Positions 1 to 11,476 of a stretch of DNA of 64,000 bases are shown one piece after another. Location: assembly GCA_900169235.1 (NCBI GenBank), contig FWCC01000023.1, positions 186,001 to 250,000 on the forward strand, read 5' to 3'. Numbering within the stretch: the first letter of the stretch is position 1; each line of letters opens with the position of its first letter. The position numbers and the translations under genes are program-made. Under the pieces are notes generated by a model, which was not told the origin of the DNA, did no database searches, and saw only the letters and a list, made by a program, of their open reading frames with translations. This stretch comes from Zarea fungicola (taxonomy: Eukaryota > Ascomycota > Sordariomycetes > Hypocreales > Cordycipitaceae).

Positions 1-10
1 TCAGCTTTTG

Positions 11-27
11 CTTATCACCATGATAAG
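11..27. promoter_or_regulatory. Palindromic pair of GATA motifs upstream of the ammonium transporter
   Basis: Two GATAAG cores face each other as perfect 7-bp inverted arms (11-17 and 21-27) around a 3-bp spacer. A third GATAAA lies at about 43-48. HGATAR is the binding motif of the fungal nitrogen regulator AreA/Nit2, which activates ammonium permease genes under nitrogen limitation and favours closely spaced pairs. The motif is about 320 bp upstream of the transporter start. AreA control is inferred. Confidence 0.5.
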
Positions 28-344
28 ATGAAGCCATGCACATGATAAATCGCTATCGATTTGCCCAAAGGGACTGAGAAATCAATAGCGCCACAGTCCT
101 CCGTGAGCGGCCGGGCTCTAAATTGTCGGATATTCTTTTTTTTAGTAGTTCATACCGGGCTTATTATTTGTCAAGTTTAAGCTTTGGGCAAATTACTCGC
201 GTCCGACTGCCAACCCTGGCCCAGCCGTGAGCAAATCCAGACATATATCTGTTGCTCCCCCCGCTTGCAATCTTATCCTCCCTTTTTCACTCAAAGAAAA
301 CTTTCCTCTTCTGTCGACGTTTACAGGTTCAGATATTGGTCATC

Positions 345-1997
345 ATGTCTTCTGGAGCAGTCGCGTACAATGGTACGACCGGCACAGCCGACTCGGGTTA
401 CTCGAGCGGTGTCACGAACCTCAACATCTTTTACGACGTATGTATTAAAATGAAGGAAAAATGAAAGAAAAAAGGAGTGCAAAATTCTGACTCGCATGTT
501 TGTTAGACTGGCCACATGTCCTTCATCACAATCTCGTCGGTCCTTGTCCTGCTCATGATTCCCGGCGTCGGCTTCTTCTACAGCGGCCTCGCGCGCCGCA
601 AGTCGGCCCTGCAGCTCGTCCTGCTGTCGATGATTTCCGTCGCCATCATCAGCTTCCAATGGTTCTTTTGGGGCTATTCGCTCGCCTTTTCCCGGACGGG
701 CAACGCCTTTCTGGGTGACCTCAGCCAGTTTGGCCTGATGAAGACGCTCGGCCAGCCCAACGGCTCGACGACGATGCCTGACATTTTGTTCTTTCTCTAC
801 CAGGGCATGTTTGCTGCTATTACGTGAGTTTTATCAATGCCCCTTTTCATCATCTTTCATGGCACATCATGTTCCTTTCAATGCAATAAGTATCTGACTT
901 TGATCTAGTCCCGCCCTCGCCATCGGCGCCGTCGCTGACCGCGGCCGCATGCTCCCCGCCATCGTCTTCATGTTCATCTGGTCCACCGTCGTCTACGACC
1001 CCATTGCCTACTGGACGTGGAACCCCAACGGCTGGCTCGCCAAGCTCCCCTCGTACGACTTTGCCGGCGGCGGCCCCGTCCACGTCTCCTCGGGCGCGTG
1101 CGCCCTGGCCTACAGCCTCATGCTCGGCAAGCGCACCGGCTACAGCAGCAACCAGGGCTTGCCGTACCGTCCTCACAGCGTGACCAACGTCCTCCTGGGC
1201 ACCGTGTTCCTCTGGGTCGGCTGGTTCGGCTTCAACGGCGGCTCCGCGCTGGCCATGAACCTGCGCGCCATCATGGCCTGCATCGTCACCAACCTCGCCG
1301 CCTCCGTCGCCGCCATCACCTGGGTCCTCCTCGACTACCGCCTCGAGCGCAAGTGGAGCACCATTGGCTTCTGCTCCGGCGCCATTGCCGGCCTGGTCGC
1401 CATTACCCCCGCCGCCGGCTTCGTGCCCTCGTGGGCCGCCGTCATCATTGGCGTCGTCGGCGCCGTGGCGTGCAACTTTGCCACCAAGCTCAAGTTCCTG
1501 CTCGGCGTCGATGATGCCCTGGACATTTTTGCCGTGCATGGCATTGGCGGCATGGTGGGCAACATTCTCACTGGTATTTTTGGAGCGTAAGTCTTGATCC
1601 CCAACTTTCACTTCAACTGTGTGTATGCATACCTAACTTTGTTTGCAGTTCATACATTGCCAACCTGGATGGCGGCTCCCTGCCCAAAATCGGCTGGATC
1701 GAGGGCCACTGGGTGCAAATCGGCCACCAGCTCGCGGGCACCGTCGCCGTGTTTGCCTGGTCGTTTACCCTCTCGTGCATCATCCTCTTCCTCATGAACC
1801 TCGTCCCCGGCCTGTCGCTGCGCGTCAGCGCCGAGGAGGAGGATGTCGGTGTGGACGACGCCGAGCTGGGCGAGTTTGCGTACGACTATGTTGAGCTGAA
1901 GCGCAACTTTAACGACATGGGCCAGGCGACGGCATTGGATGACTCGGCGTCGAGTAGCACGGAAAAGGTTGTTGCTTCTGCGGCTTCTGCTGTTTGA
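345..1997 (+). CDS. mep: Ammonium transporter (Mep/Amt family)
   Basis: Plasma-membrane ammonium permease of 478 aa, the usual length for fungal Mep proteins. Four exons join in frame: 345-437, 507-823, 909-1586, 1649-1997. The start is the ATG at 345, and an extracellular N-terminal stretch precedes the first helix. The Amt signature is present (DFAGGGPVHVSSG), as are both pore histidines, one in that motif and one in the later FAVHGIGG. About eleven hydrophobic helices follow the family pattern. The C-terminal tail carries an acidic stretch (EEEDVGVDDAELGEFAYD) typical of the cytosolic regulatory tail. GATA motifs upstream suggest nitrogen control. Which paralogue (MepA, MepB or MepC) cannot be decided here. 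Confidence 0.95.
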
Positions 1998-2894
1998 TTC
2001 CCTGTGTAGTGGGAGTCTGGGGGGTTTCATGCTTTATTTGTCGCGACAAAAAGATACCAAATTGGCTTTTAATTAATACATATATTTACTATATTACAAC
2101 TGTTCATTCCACTTGCTTTTAATACATAAATTCACTATTTGCAACTGTTCATTCCACTGGCTTTCAATACATAGATTCGCTTTTTGCAACTTTTTATTCC
2201 CACTGACTTTTAAACATAAATTCGCTATTGGCAACTGTTCATTTTGCAAAATACCACACTGGCTTAATACATAAATTCACCATTTGCATCTGTTCATTCT
2301 ACACGAGTTACAGTAAGCGATAGGAATGTTGTATTTATTCTGGGTGTCCATGTTCTGTGCCCTTTGATGCAATGCTCTATAGAAAATGCTGTTGGTGGCA
2401 GCGTGACCAAACCAAGTAAAAAACGGTGCCAACAAATAAGGAAAAAAGCCGACTTTTCAAGGACCTGCCAAACATACCAGCTTTTTTCTCGTCACCAGGC
2501 CTAAACTCGTATTCTGGCCCAGACTCATCATAGGCCAAAGGTCATCACCGCCATTCCTTGTCATAAACCTGACACTAAGCCGACCAGAGACGGGACGAAA
2601 AACAAAGTTGTAGTAGAAACAAAAATGAAATGAAAAGAAAAGGACAGAGAAAGAAAAAGGGACCAAGTCCTCGAGGTAAAGCAAGATGGTGTTCCTTGCC
2701 ATGCTATGCATCAAACGCTTATTGCGGACGTGGGAAAAAAAATATATAAACGCCGTAAACCGAGCCTCGTAAGGGTGTCATGCTGTACCATTATGCGTCA
2801 ACAAAGTCGAGCGGTGGCTGTATCAAACAAATAATCCTCCCAATGTGCCCTGAGTGTACCCCCAAATGTGTCCTGAATGTACCGAATGTGACGT
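1998..2894. other. Convergent intergenic region
   Basis: This lies between the 3' ends of the ammonium transporter and the Grr1-like gene. It holds the tandem repeat described separately and AT-rich 3' UTR-like sequence. No gene is supported. Confidence 0.6.
2064..2304. repeat. Imperfect tandem repeat, five copies of about 45-55 bp
   Basis: The phrase 'ggctttTAATACATAAATTC', followed by 'gcaactgttcattcca', recurs at about 2064, 2113, 2158, 2204 and 2260 with scattered substitutions and small indels. It begins about 65 bp after the transporter stop codon and so probably lies in its 3' UTR or terminator region. No coding potential is seen. Confidence 0.75.
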
Positions 2895-5445
2895 TTATCC
2901 AGTCATGTGCTCTTGTTCATCATCGTCTATTTGCTGATGCATTTGTGCGGTGCTGGCTCCCGTCGCCGTGGCCGCGCTGGCTGTGCTGGCTTGCCTGAGG
3001 CCAGGCTGAGAAGGTCCGGCCATGCTGGCCTGGGCAAGGCCGTATGCGGTGAGGGGAAGGTTTCCATAGGACGTGTCATTGTTTAGAAATGAGGAAATGG
3101 TCGGCAGGGGTAATTGTTGAGGGTGATGCTGGGGGGGTGCATGTTGCTGGGTAGTAGTAAATGGCCCGGGGTGGTAGGGGGCTCCGTCGGCCAGTGAGTT
3201 TGGCAAGTCCCAGGGCAGAGTATCAATTCCTGGCAGAATTGGTAGACTATGGGCCATGGCTGGGAGGCCGTTCTGTGGCTGGAAGGCGTTGCCCATATAG
3301 GCATTGTTGGTCGGGGGGTGTTGGATCATGTCGTTGGTGTACATGCCATCAAAGTCATTGTCGTCATCGCCCATCTCATCGTCATATGTCTCCTCAAACG
3401 CAGTGGGCAAGGCGCTTGCGGTGGCGGGGACGATGCGGTTGGGGGCGGGTCGGATGCGAGGAAGAGGAGGGGAGATGCTGTCGCGCAATTCTTGGAACTG
3501 GGTGGCGGATTTGAGAAACTCGCGGAATCTGCCTACTTGATTGCCGGAAAAGACGCAAAAGACGTCGCGTTGATGGTTTGTGAATTCTGCAAGAGTTAGA
3601 TGGTTGGGTACTTGGGTAGATATATATGGCATTTGGGTATGGTATTTCGGTATAATGGTATTTGGAGAACGTACCAGGTGGAGCCTCTCTGCAAAAAGGA
3701 TTGAATTCGTCTCGTTGAAAGGCGGGCACGCCTGTTAGACTGAGGTGTGAGAGGCGGGGGCAAGCAATCAAAAGCTTCAGGATACTCTGCATGGCATGTT
3801 AGCATTGTCAAGACTGGCAAGATGAAAGGCCAGCAGATCCTTTATTCCCTGGGTTTTGTACCTTTAGAGTCAGATTGACGCAATAGCTCAGGTGGACTCG
3901 CTCGAGGTTCGAGGTGTACTGTTCGCTACCAACAAAGAGGCCGTTGGCATCTCGGCGTACGCGGGGGCGGGTGGCGACCTCGGCGAGTGTGTTGATGGAG
4001 TCGTCGGTGATGGAGCTGCACTTGACCAGGCCAATGCGCTTGAGCTTGGGGAGGACGGCGAGGCGCTTAACGGACTCGTCGGTGAGATTTGTGCAGCAGC
4101 CGAGATCAATGTAGCGGATGCGATTGCAGTGGCTGACGAGGGTCTTGACGCCGTCGTCGGTAATGTTGGCGCAGTGGCCGAGATGGAGGTAGTGGAGGTT
4201 TTTGCCGAGCTTGGCAATGGCGTTGAGGGAGACGTCGGTGATGAGGCGGCATTTGGCGAGGACGAGGTTTCGCAGGCGGGGTGCGACGTCCATGATTTTG
4301 CGGACACCGGCATCGGTGAGTCTTGTGCAGCAGGTGAGATCGAGGATTCTTAGATGGTCAAACATCTGGGTGGGGGGAAGAGCCAAGAAGGCGTGGTCGT
4401 CAACGAGGGCGCAGAAAGCCAAGCGTAGTTCGCGCAGGCAGGTGCCCTTGGCCATGAGAGCAGTAACGGCACCGTTGCCGACATGGGTGCACTGGTTGAG
4501 ATCGATTTCGAGAATGTTGGGGCAGTTTTCGGCAAAGGCGTGGACGGCGGTGTCTTTGATTTGAGTGCAGTCGTTTAGTTTGAGCTGGGAAAGTTAGCAA
4601 GGAAAGGGGCGAGCAAGATTACGAGGAAGAAAGGGAGTAAAGTACGCCTTTTGAAAGATGACGAGGAAGAAACAGAGAGTGTGTGTGCATACCCTTTTAA
4701 TGTACCGGCAACTCTTGGCCAGGGTGGCGAGGCTGTCGTTGGAGACCTGATCGCAGCCGGATATGTTGAGGCCCTGGAGGCGCTTGCAGTGGTGTGCAAT
4801 GGTGTCGATGGAGTGATCGGTAATGTTCTTGTCATTGGAGACGTCGAGGGCAAGCAAATTTGTATTGTTTTCGACGAGACCAATGATGCCGGCATCCGTC
4901 AGACCACGGCAGTTTGTGAGGGTGAGTCGCTCGATCCTCGTGCAGACGTGGAGGGGGGTGACGCTGCCGTCGCTTATCTTATCGGCGAGGGCGGCGAGGT
5001 TGAGGCGCTTGATAAAGTCGCGGTAGTTGAAAAAGGGCTTGGGTGCCTCGAGGGTCTGGCAGATGGTGGTGTGGCTCTTCCAGTTTGTGCAGGCGGGACG
5101 GTGCCAGAGCAGGTCGACGGCGTTTCTGGTCCAGCGCTTGGAGACGAGCATGCAGTTGAAGAGGTCGCCGGGGGCGGTGAGCTTGGAGAAGACGCCGATG
5201 AGGATCTCGTTGGGGAGGCGGTTGACGGGTGGCCAGCAGCGGTCCTCGACGTGCATGTCTTGGAAGTTGACGGCGCCGAGGGAGGACTGGGAGTCGTTGG
5301 CGGCGAGGAAGAAGTCGGACTCTTCGTTGTCGGCGGGAGCGGGGGAGTTGCTGGAGGAGGAGCGGAAATCATCCTGATCGGAGGAGAGGCCAGAGCGGGA
5401 AGCCTCTTGTTCGAGGGCGGGCGCCACGGGAGGAGGACGCATCAT
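2895..5445 (-). CDS. grr1: Grr1-type F-box / leucine-rich repeat protein (SCF ubiquitin ligase)
   Basis: Substrate-recognition subunit of an SCF E3 ubiquitin ligase; in fungi Grr1/GrrA links nutrient sensing, cyclin turnover and sexual development. Minus-strand exons 5445-4693, 4584-3862, 3786-3675 and 3586-2895 join in frame to give 759 aa. The N-terminus is Ser- and acid-rich. An F-box lies at about residues 75-120 (starts RLPNEILIGVFSKL). It is followed by roughly 14 cysteine-type LRRs with the repeated LxxCxxITDxxV pattern, then the family-specific FCREAPPEFTNHQRDVFCVF block that spans the last splice junction. The C-terminal tail is Gln/Pro/Ala-rich and probably disordered. The ATG at 5445 was chosen as the first Met before the acidic leader; the frame stays open upstream, but that part is Arg/Pro low complexity. 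Confidence 0.92.
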
Positions 5446-6911
5446 GGCGATGCAGCGATGCAGGTGAGGGGGCAGAGACAGACAGTGGATGGTCAATATG
5501 CAGGTTTCGCCTTGATGAGGAGAGTGTCGAAGGACGGAAAAAAGAAGATGAGATGTTGTCGAAAACGGCGAGAGAGACGAGATGGCGGGGAGGACGTGTG
5601 ACGGCGTGCGGCGTGGGCGTGGGCGTGAGCGTGGGCGTGCAGCGTGCGGCGTGCGGGTGAGACAGCGATGAGGTGAAGTGAGGGCAGCAGGGGAAGGGAG
5701 CGGTTCCGTGACTCTTTTGTTTTGGGGCAATGTATGCAGGTGGAGGGGCTTGAAGAAGAGGAACCGTGGTTTGCGACGACAGGGGTATCAAAAAAAGAAG
5801 ACGTAGAAGAGAAGGATATCGGAGCAGATGCGCGGGCGACGATGGATTTGAAACAGCGGGCAGCGAGCCGGGAACTGGGCGCTGCGGAGAGGTTTGTTTG
5901 GATGGACGAGTGATGATGATGATTAGTTAATTATCAAGGCGTGGTAACGGCGGGCCGTGGAGCATCGAGGCGGGAGCAGTTTGGCGGGTGAATAGCGGTG
6001 CGGGTTTGTAGTGGCAGTGGTGGAGGGCAGACCTTGGTACCTGGTGGGTGGTGGTGGGCGATGGTTGTGCTGCTGATAAATGGCGATGGTGGGTGCTGGG
6101 CGCTGGGCGCTTTCACTGGGCGCTTTCACTGGGCGCTGGCACTGGGCGCTGCCACTGGCGCTGGCGCTGGCACTGGGCGCTGGTGTTTGTCTGGTTTGAT
6201 CAGTCAGCAACAGCCAAGGCTAGCCAGCCAGTCCCGCGGGCCAAGATGGGATGGGACAGAGTTTCTTCTATTGGTCTGCTGGAGCTGGAGCTGGAGCTAA
6301 GAACAACAGGGTTCAAGCTACAGGCCTGGACATGAATGTGCTGCTCCAGGTGGTGGCAGTCGGCGCTAATCACTCCCCAGCTACCATCTCACTGGCTGGA
6401 ATGCTAAATGTATTTTTAGACTGCGATGGCCTGCCTCGATCGGCAACGGCAACATGCTGGACAATAATCACAAGAGATATTTATTTCACTAATCATTGAT
6501 CACTAAATATACCCACCCATTTATTCCGACGCACGCACACACGTCTGATCTTGTGTCGCCTCGCACACCAGCTGAGAGCCAGCATGCATGTCTGGCTGAA
6601 GCATGCTGAGTACATGATGCAGGCACGTGATTCATGTCGCAGCGCATGTCCACTGCACCTGCAGCCCTCAGTCAAGAGTATACTCTATTTGTCACGCATA
6701 AATACGAAAATGGAAAGACTTGTGGCTAGTCACTTTTCCTAATTCTGTACATGAACTAGTAGGAATCTGCACGATCGCCCAATTACCCAGTAGACTATCA
6801 AATCATGTACAGAGCATACTATACCCTGCGGCTGATCCCTGCATCTCACGCATTGCCAGAAACAGATTTATTATTATTAAAAGTACTTTTATTATAGAGG
6901 TAATTACAACT
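5446..6911. other. Intergenic, Grr1 promoter side, no gene seen
   Basis: This contains the probable 5' leader of the Grr1-like gene, a GC-rich minisatellite at 6095-6183 and the 3' flank of the permease. ORFs here are low-complexity shadows without family features. Confidence 0.6.
6095..6183. repeat. GC-rich minisatellite, unit about 12 bp
   Basis: The unit 'ggcgctttcact' and variants ('ggcgctggcact', 'ggcgctgccact') recur about seven times in a row. No protein is supported across it. Confidence 0.8.
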
Positions 6912-8703
6912 CTAGTTGGCCTTTATCATCATAGTATCCATCATGGCCGTGTCGCTCGGCAATACCGCATTGAGAAACACCCCCAAAACCGCCGCCAAAA
7001 TGAATGGAGTCGTGATAGTCAGCTCAACCCCCTCCAGTAAACCCTGAATCGCCGCGCTAGACCCTTTGTACTCAATCACTCGATCAAACCATGTTGGTGT
7101 CACAATGTCAATGAACCCAAACCCCAGTGCAACAATCAGCATGAACCGATTCCGCCGAGTGAATTCAACCATTCCCAAAACTCGGATCCCTGCCACCGTA
7201 ATCGTGCTAAACAAAAACACCTGCATCCCACCAAGAACCGAGGCCGGCATCACTGTGAATATCGCCGCAAATTTCGCGAGTATGCCCATGAGCACCAGGA
7301 ACCCTGCTGCTGCCCAACCAGCACGGCGCGACTACATACCCTGTCAGCATTCGATTCAAGATGATGTAAATTAAAGAAAAGAGTGGCCACTGCCTACTTA
7401 CCGCGCATCCAGTCACCACAATCGTCCCATTGTTTCCTGCTTGCGCCACCATGGGCAGCGCCGTACCAAGTGCGCTCATCAGACTCCCGATTCCGTCACA
7501 GAGAATCCCCCCCTGCGTCCGCGAGTTGAACTCGGTCCCTTCGATATCCACTCCCGAGATCTCTGCCGTGGCCAGAATGTCAGGCATGCAGCTGATGCCC
7601 TGCACAAGAAACATGATGACCAGCGGCAGAACCAACGCTCCATCAACACGCAGTGGAAAGCTATACCTCCACAAAAAGGTCACAGGAGGCGCATCGTGAA
7701 TGTTCTTTGCGTCCCAGTAGCCCGTGGCCCCCGAAATGACACACCCGACCCCCAGCCCCAGCACAATCGCCGCGGAGCGCATCAGCGGCGACCCAAACTG
7801 CTCAATGAGCACGATGCTCGCGAACACACTGAACCCCAGCCCAATCAGCCGCGGATGCGCCCACGGAAGCGCATTGGGCGCATCAATGTTGGGGCACAGC
7901 GCGTAGAACCCCTCGCCGTTGTAGCAGTTGACCGATCCGGCCCAGTTGTTCATGCCGTTCCGCACCAGGTACACGCCCAGCAGCAGCAGCAGGGAGCCCG
8001 TCACGACTTTTGGCACGGCACGGTTCAGAACGCGCGGCGGCACCATGGACATGGCAATCTGCACCCACACTGTGCACAGTATGGTGCCCAGCAGCGCCCC
8101 CCACGCCTCTGGACATGGCAAGCGGGTTCCGTCGGCCGCGACCGGACAGGTGCCCCTCTGGTAGCGCATGTTGGTGTAGGTAAAGGCGATGGGTATAATG
8201 TCAAACGTAGGCCCGACGACGCTCAGGAGCCCCGTGCCGACGTAAAAGGGTGTGCCTTTGATGTGCAGCCGCGTCACCTGAAGCGCCGTGGCGATGCCCG
8301 TGGTGATGAAACACGCCGACACGAGATACGCAACTTGGCCAGCCTCGAGATTGAACGCACCGGCAGCAATGGCCAGCGGTGGGGAGACGACGGAGCCAAC
8401 CACGGTGAGCGCATGCTGGAATCCCAAGAGAAGCGTCAGGAGGATGGGCACCTGATCATGCAGCCCATAGAATGGAATCGCCACGTTCTTGTATTTGCGG
8501 TTAAACGGATAGATGTTGGGCGTCGCCAGGTACCAGTAGTCGTAGTCGCCTAGCCATGCTTCTTTGGACGTCATGTATGAACAAAAGCGACCTACTTTGG
8601 CACGCCATGATAGTTTCAAGGGGAGATGCACCTCTTCGCTGTCGGCTGGAGTGAACGGCGCCTCGCTGCTGTTGGGAGAAGACTTGACCTCCATGACCTC
8701 CAT
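6912..8703 (-). CDS. Nucleobase-ascorbate transporter (NAT/NCS2), UapA/UapC-like purine permease
   Basis: Plasma-membrane H+ symporter of the NAT family, which in fungi takes up xanthine and uric acid. Minus-strand exons 8703-7402 and 7331-6912 join in frame to give 573 aa, essentially the length of UapA. The start is the ATG at 8703; the open frame begins 12 bp upstream at a TTG. Visible features are the TM1 QH motif (GFQHALTVVGS), the TM8-region Glu in ATAEISGV, and the NAT signature at 7408-7437 just before the intron, followed by CASRRAGW. The signature reads GNNGTIVVTG: position 1 is Gly, where the consensus allows Gln, Glu or Pro, and position 10 is Gly instead of the Arg of UapA. Substrate preference may therefore differ. 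The gene is divergent from the amidohydrolase at 9229, with which it shares a promoter region. Confidence 0.93.
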
Positions 8704-9228
8704 GGTGTCTACCAAGATTGAAGAAAAAGGATGAAAAAAGAGAGAGAAAAAAATATGGATGCATCAACTTAAAATCGTCTTTCTTTCGTAAAGCAACCCC
8801 ATACACGTTCTTATAGGTATTGGAGAGTTGTAATCTGGATGTTTTGCCGCCGCCACGGACTATCTTGACAATCAGAAGAACCAAGCAAAGGCTGTTATCT
8901 ATATTGACGGTTATGACGCTTGATGGCTTTGATGGCTTGATGGCAGGGAGATGAAACTTGAAGATATTGAGTAATAGCGCTCACAGAAGCATAGCAAGGT
9001 AGAGAGCTGCGCCGATTGTCTTGCTAATCAGTGATTGTCGTGTCAATGATAGTGGCTTACAGGTTGTCGTACGACGCATCGGCCGACCAACTCGCGCCGC
9101 CACATCTCGACTGCTATGCGATAAAGGGCAAATTCGACATCAAAAAACCTTGCACGCCTCGCCAAGTCGTTTTCCTAATATTCTTAGGTGCTCCTATTTC
9201 TTACTCTTTTTGTGTGCTTTTACAGAAA
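8704..9228. promoter_or_regulatory. Shared divergent promoter region, permease / amidohydrolase
   Basis: A 525-bp interval separates two oppositely transcribed starts. A GATA core (TTATCT on the plus strand) lies at about 8895, another inverted core at about 8862, and a TCGGCCGA palindrome at about 9079-9086. The last resembles the half-sites of Zn2Cys6 regulators but lacks the 6-bp spacer of UaY sites. Co-regulation is inferred from the arrangement. Confidence 0.45.
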
Positions 9229-10758
9229 ATGACGGCCACCGCTCATCCCGAGGTGACAGTCTTCACCCATGCCACCATCATCACTCAAGACTCTCAGCGG
9301 ACTATATGGCTGGATGCCGCAATTGCAATAAAAAATGATCGCATAATAGCCATTGGCAAAACTTCTGAGCTTGTCGCAGACAGCAATGCTCTCCCCCGCA
9401 ACGCGCGTTTCGTGGATTGCTCCGGCCGCATCATCATCCCCGGCCTGATCAACACCCACGCCCATGCGGCACAGTCCCTTTTGCGCGGCCTCGCTGAAGA
9501 TGTGCCCCTGCACTCGTGGCTCTGCGACGCCATATGGCCGCTCGAGGCCCAGTTTGACGGGAATGACGGCTACGTCGCAGCGAGACTGACCATTGCGGAA
9601 ATGTTGAAATCCGGCACGACCTGTTTCCTCGAGGCCATGTTAACCCACCGCACCGGCTTTGACAACGTGGCTAGGGCAGTTGAGGAGATGGGAATCAGGG
9701 CTTGTCTTGTGAGTAGATTGAGAATCCCCTTCCCCAGCGTACTATTTTGATGATTTCCCTGGCTGACCCAGTTGCAATCACAGGGAAAATTGGTCAAGAT
9801 TACCGACCCCATTGCAAAAGATGGACTGCCCGACCCGAGGGATATTGACGCTACGCAAATGTCCATGGAAACCATGCTTGCCGCTCATGCGAAGCACCAT
9901 GGATCCTGCGGCGGCCGGCTCCAAGCCTGGGCGGCCCTCGGCACGCCTCGCGGATCTCCAGCGGCTGCTTACCACACCATTGGGGATATATGCGAGAAAA
10001 ACAGCCTCGGAATCACCATGCACTGCGCCGAAGCACCCAAAGATCGGCTAATCTATCACGAAGCTTACGGCTGTAGCCCCGTCGAGTTCTGCAAGCGAAC
10101 CAAGCTCATCGGGCCTGGCAGGAAAACCGTCCTGGCACACATGGTCAACCTCGATCTAGAAACAGACCTCGATTTGCTTCGCGAGACGGGCGCGACCGTC
10201 GCCCACAACCCCGTCTGCAACGCAAAGCTTGCCTCTGGTATCGCTGCTGTTCCGCAGATGCTCGAGGCTGGGGTCCGCGTGGCCCTGGGAACCGACGGCG
10301 CGCCCTGCAACAACACCTACGACATGTTCCGCGAGATGCATTTTGCCGGCCTCCTGCATAGCGGTGTCCACAAGGAAGCGGGAATCCTGCCAGCCGAGGA
10401 CCTATTGGCCATGGCTACCATCCGAGGCGCAGAAGCGCTGGGCCTGGATAAGGACATTGGCAGCCTGGAGGTGGGCAAGAAGGCAGATTTCGTTATTCTC
10501 GACGTAACAACACTGGGCTGCGCACCCTTTGACCCTGCGCAAGTTTTAGATGGCGGATTTGATCCCGTCACGGCAGTTGTATACTCGTGTACCGGTGCCA
10601 ATGTCGAGTCCGTGGTTGTTGATGGCCGAGTCCTGGTGCAAGGCCACGCTCTGGTGCGTGTCAGCGAGCAGAGCATCATGGAGAATGCAAAGGCCGCCAT
10701 CCAGCGCATACGCAAGAGATTGGGCTTTCGCACTACTTCGCTGAGAAATTATAAATAG
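9229..10758 (+). CDS. Amidohydrolase of the AtzA / SAH deaminase / guanine deaminase type
   Basis: Metal-dependent hydrolase likely to deaminate a purine, pterin or other N-heterocycle in the cytosol. Two exons: 9229-9708 and 9784-10758 (484 aa). An alternative acceptor at 9771 would add four residues (LQSQ). The start ATG follows a good AAA context; the frame is open upstream, but that part has no homology-like features. Seen: the HxH metal site (residues 77 and 79, in PGLINTHAHAAQ), then SGTTCFLE, a MHCAEA histidine, AHMVNL, and the catalytic Asp in LGTDGAPCNN. These are the ordered ligands of the subtype III amidohydrolases. The C-terminus has the usual GSLEVGKKADFVILD strand. The exact substrate cannot be read from sequence. 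Its neighbours, a NAT permease and a 2OG oxygenase, favour a nucleobase-like compound. Confidence 0.9.
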
Positions 10759-11476
10759 ACAAAACCCAGACACCACAACCCAGCACTATCTAGCAGTACA
10801 CAAATCAGACGTTCATTGTCCCAATCTGGCAGATGAAGGCCTCAAATTAAAAGTTGGCAAAAGTCAGAATATACAACCCGATTATTTTGACGTGTAAAAA
10901 TACTATAAGAGTGTTGAGAAAGATCAAATCAATTCCGACTGCAAAATAAAATAGTTGCACACAATATACACTAAAAGATCACTTCAAGAGAGGCTCTTGA
11001 AACTTTCTGCTCACTTCGCAGCGAGCCATGTAAGCCCGCAAAGATCCGCTTATCCAACGAGGTTTCTGTCGCGTAAATGGCGGAACCACACCAATTACTA
11101 TTAACTAGACCTTTTACACGACATTCCGTCCGCGATAGTTCTCTACTTGCTCGATAATCTCCAGCTTGGTGGGTCTACCCCGGAGCTTGTGATAGATTAC
11201 GGGGTTCGGACCTACATGGTCTTATCTTGAACCAGTTTGGTGGTGCACCTTATCGTACGAAGTTGTATTGTGGCTCGCTGATACTGATAATCTTATCTGG
11301 CATGTCTATAATAACATGGCTACCCAGACGCCTACCTGCCAGTCCCTCCAAATGTCGTATCGTATCGCACTCGGGACCTTTGCGGATATACCAACCCGCC
11401 TGACACCGATCCCTGTCGCACTACCTTTGTTGATTAATGAAACACCGATACATGATATACAAGTCGTAGCGCAGAC
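10759..11476. other. Intergenic, no gene seen
   Basis: 3' flank of the amidohydrolase and promoter of the Zn2Cys6 factor. It is AT-rich with short stop-broken ORFs; no motif worth naming was seen. Confidence 0.6.

Noticed and set aside
850..1611. 253-codon open frame on the minus strand
   Set aside because: It is antisense to exon 3 of the ammonium transporter; it is open only because of GC-rich codon bias and has a Gly/Ala/Asp/Glu-rich composition.
4651..5601. 316-codon open frame on the plus strand
   Set aside because: It is antisense to the first exon of the Grr1-like gene. The Gly/Glu/Val-rich composition is a codon-bias shadow.
7441..8553. 370-codon open frame on the plus strand
   Set aside because: It is antisense to the NAT permease and has a His/Arg/Gln-rich composition with no domain.
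9031..9228. N-terminal extension of the amidohydrolase
   Set aside because: The frame is open upstream, but the family N-terminus starts at the well-placed ATG at 9229 and the extension shows no conserved or targeting feature.
11190..11215. GGTTCGGACC-like word resembling a tRNA B box
   Set aside because: No matching A box, anticodon stem or acceptor pairing can be built around it.
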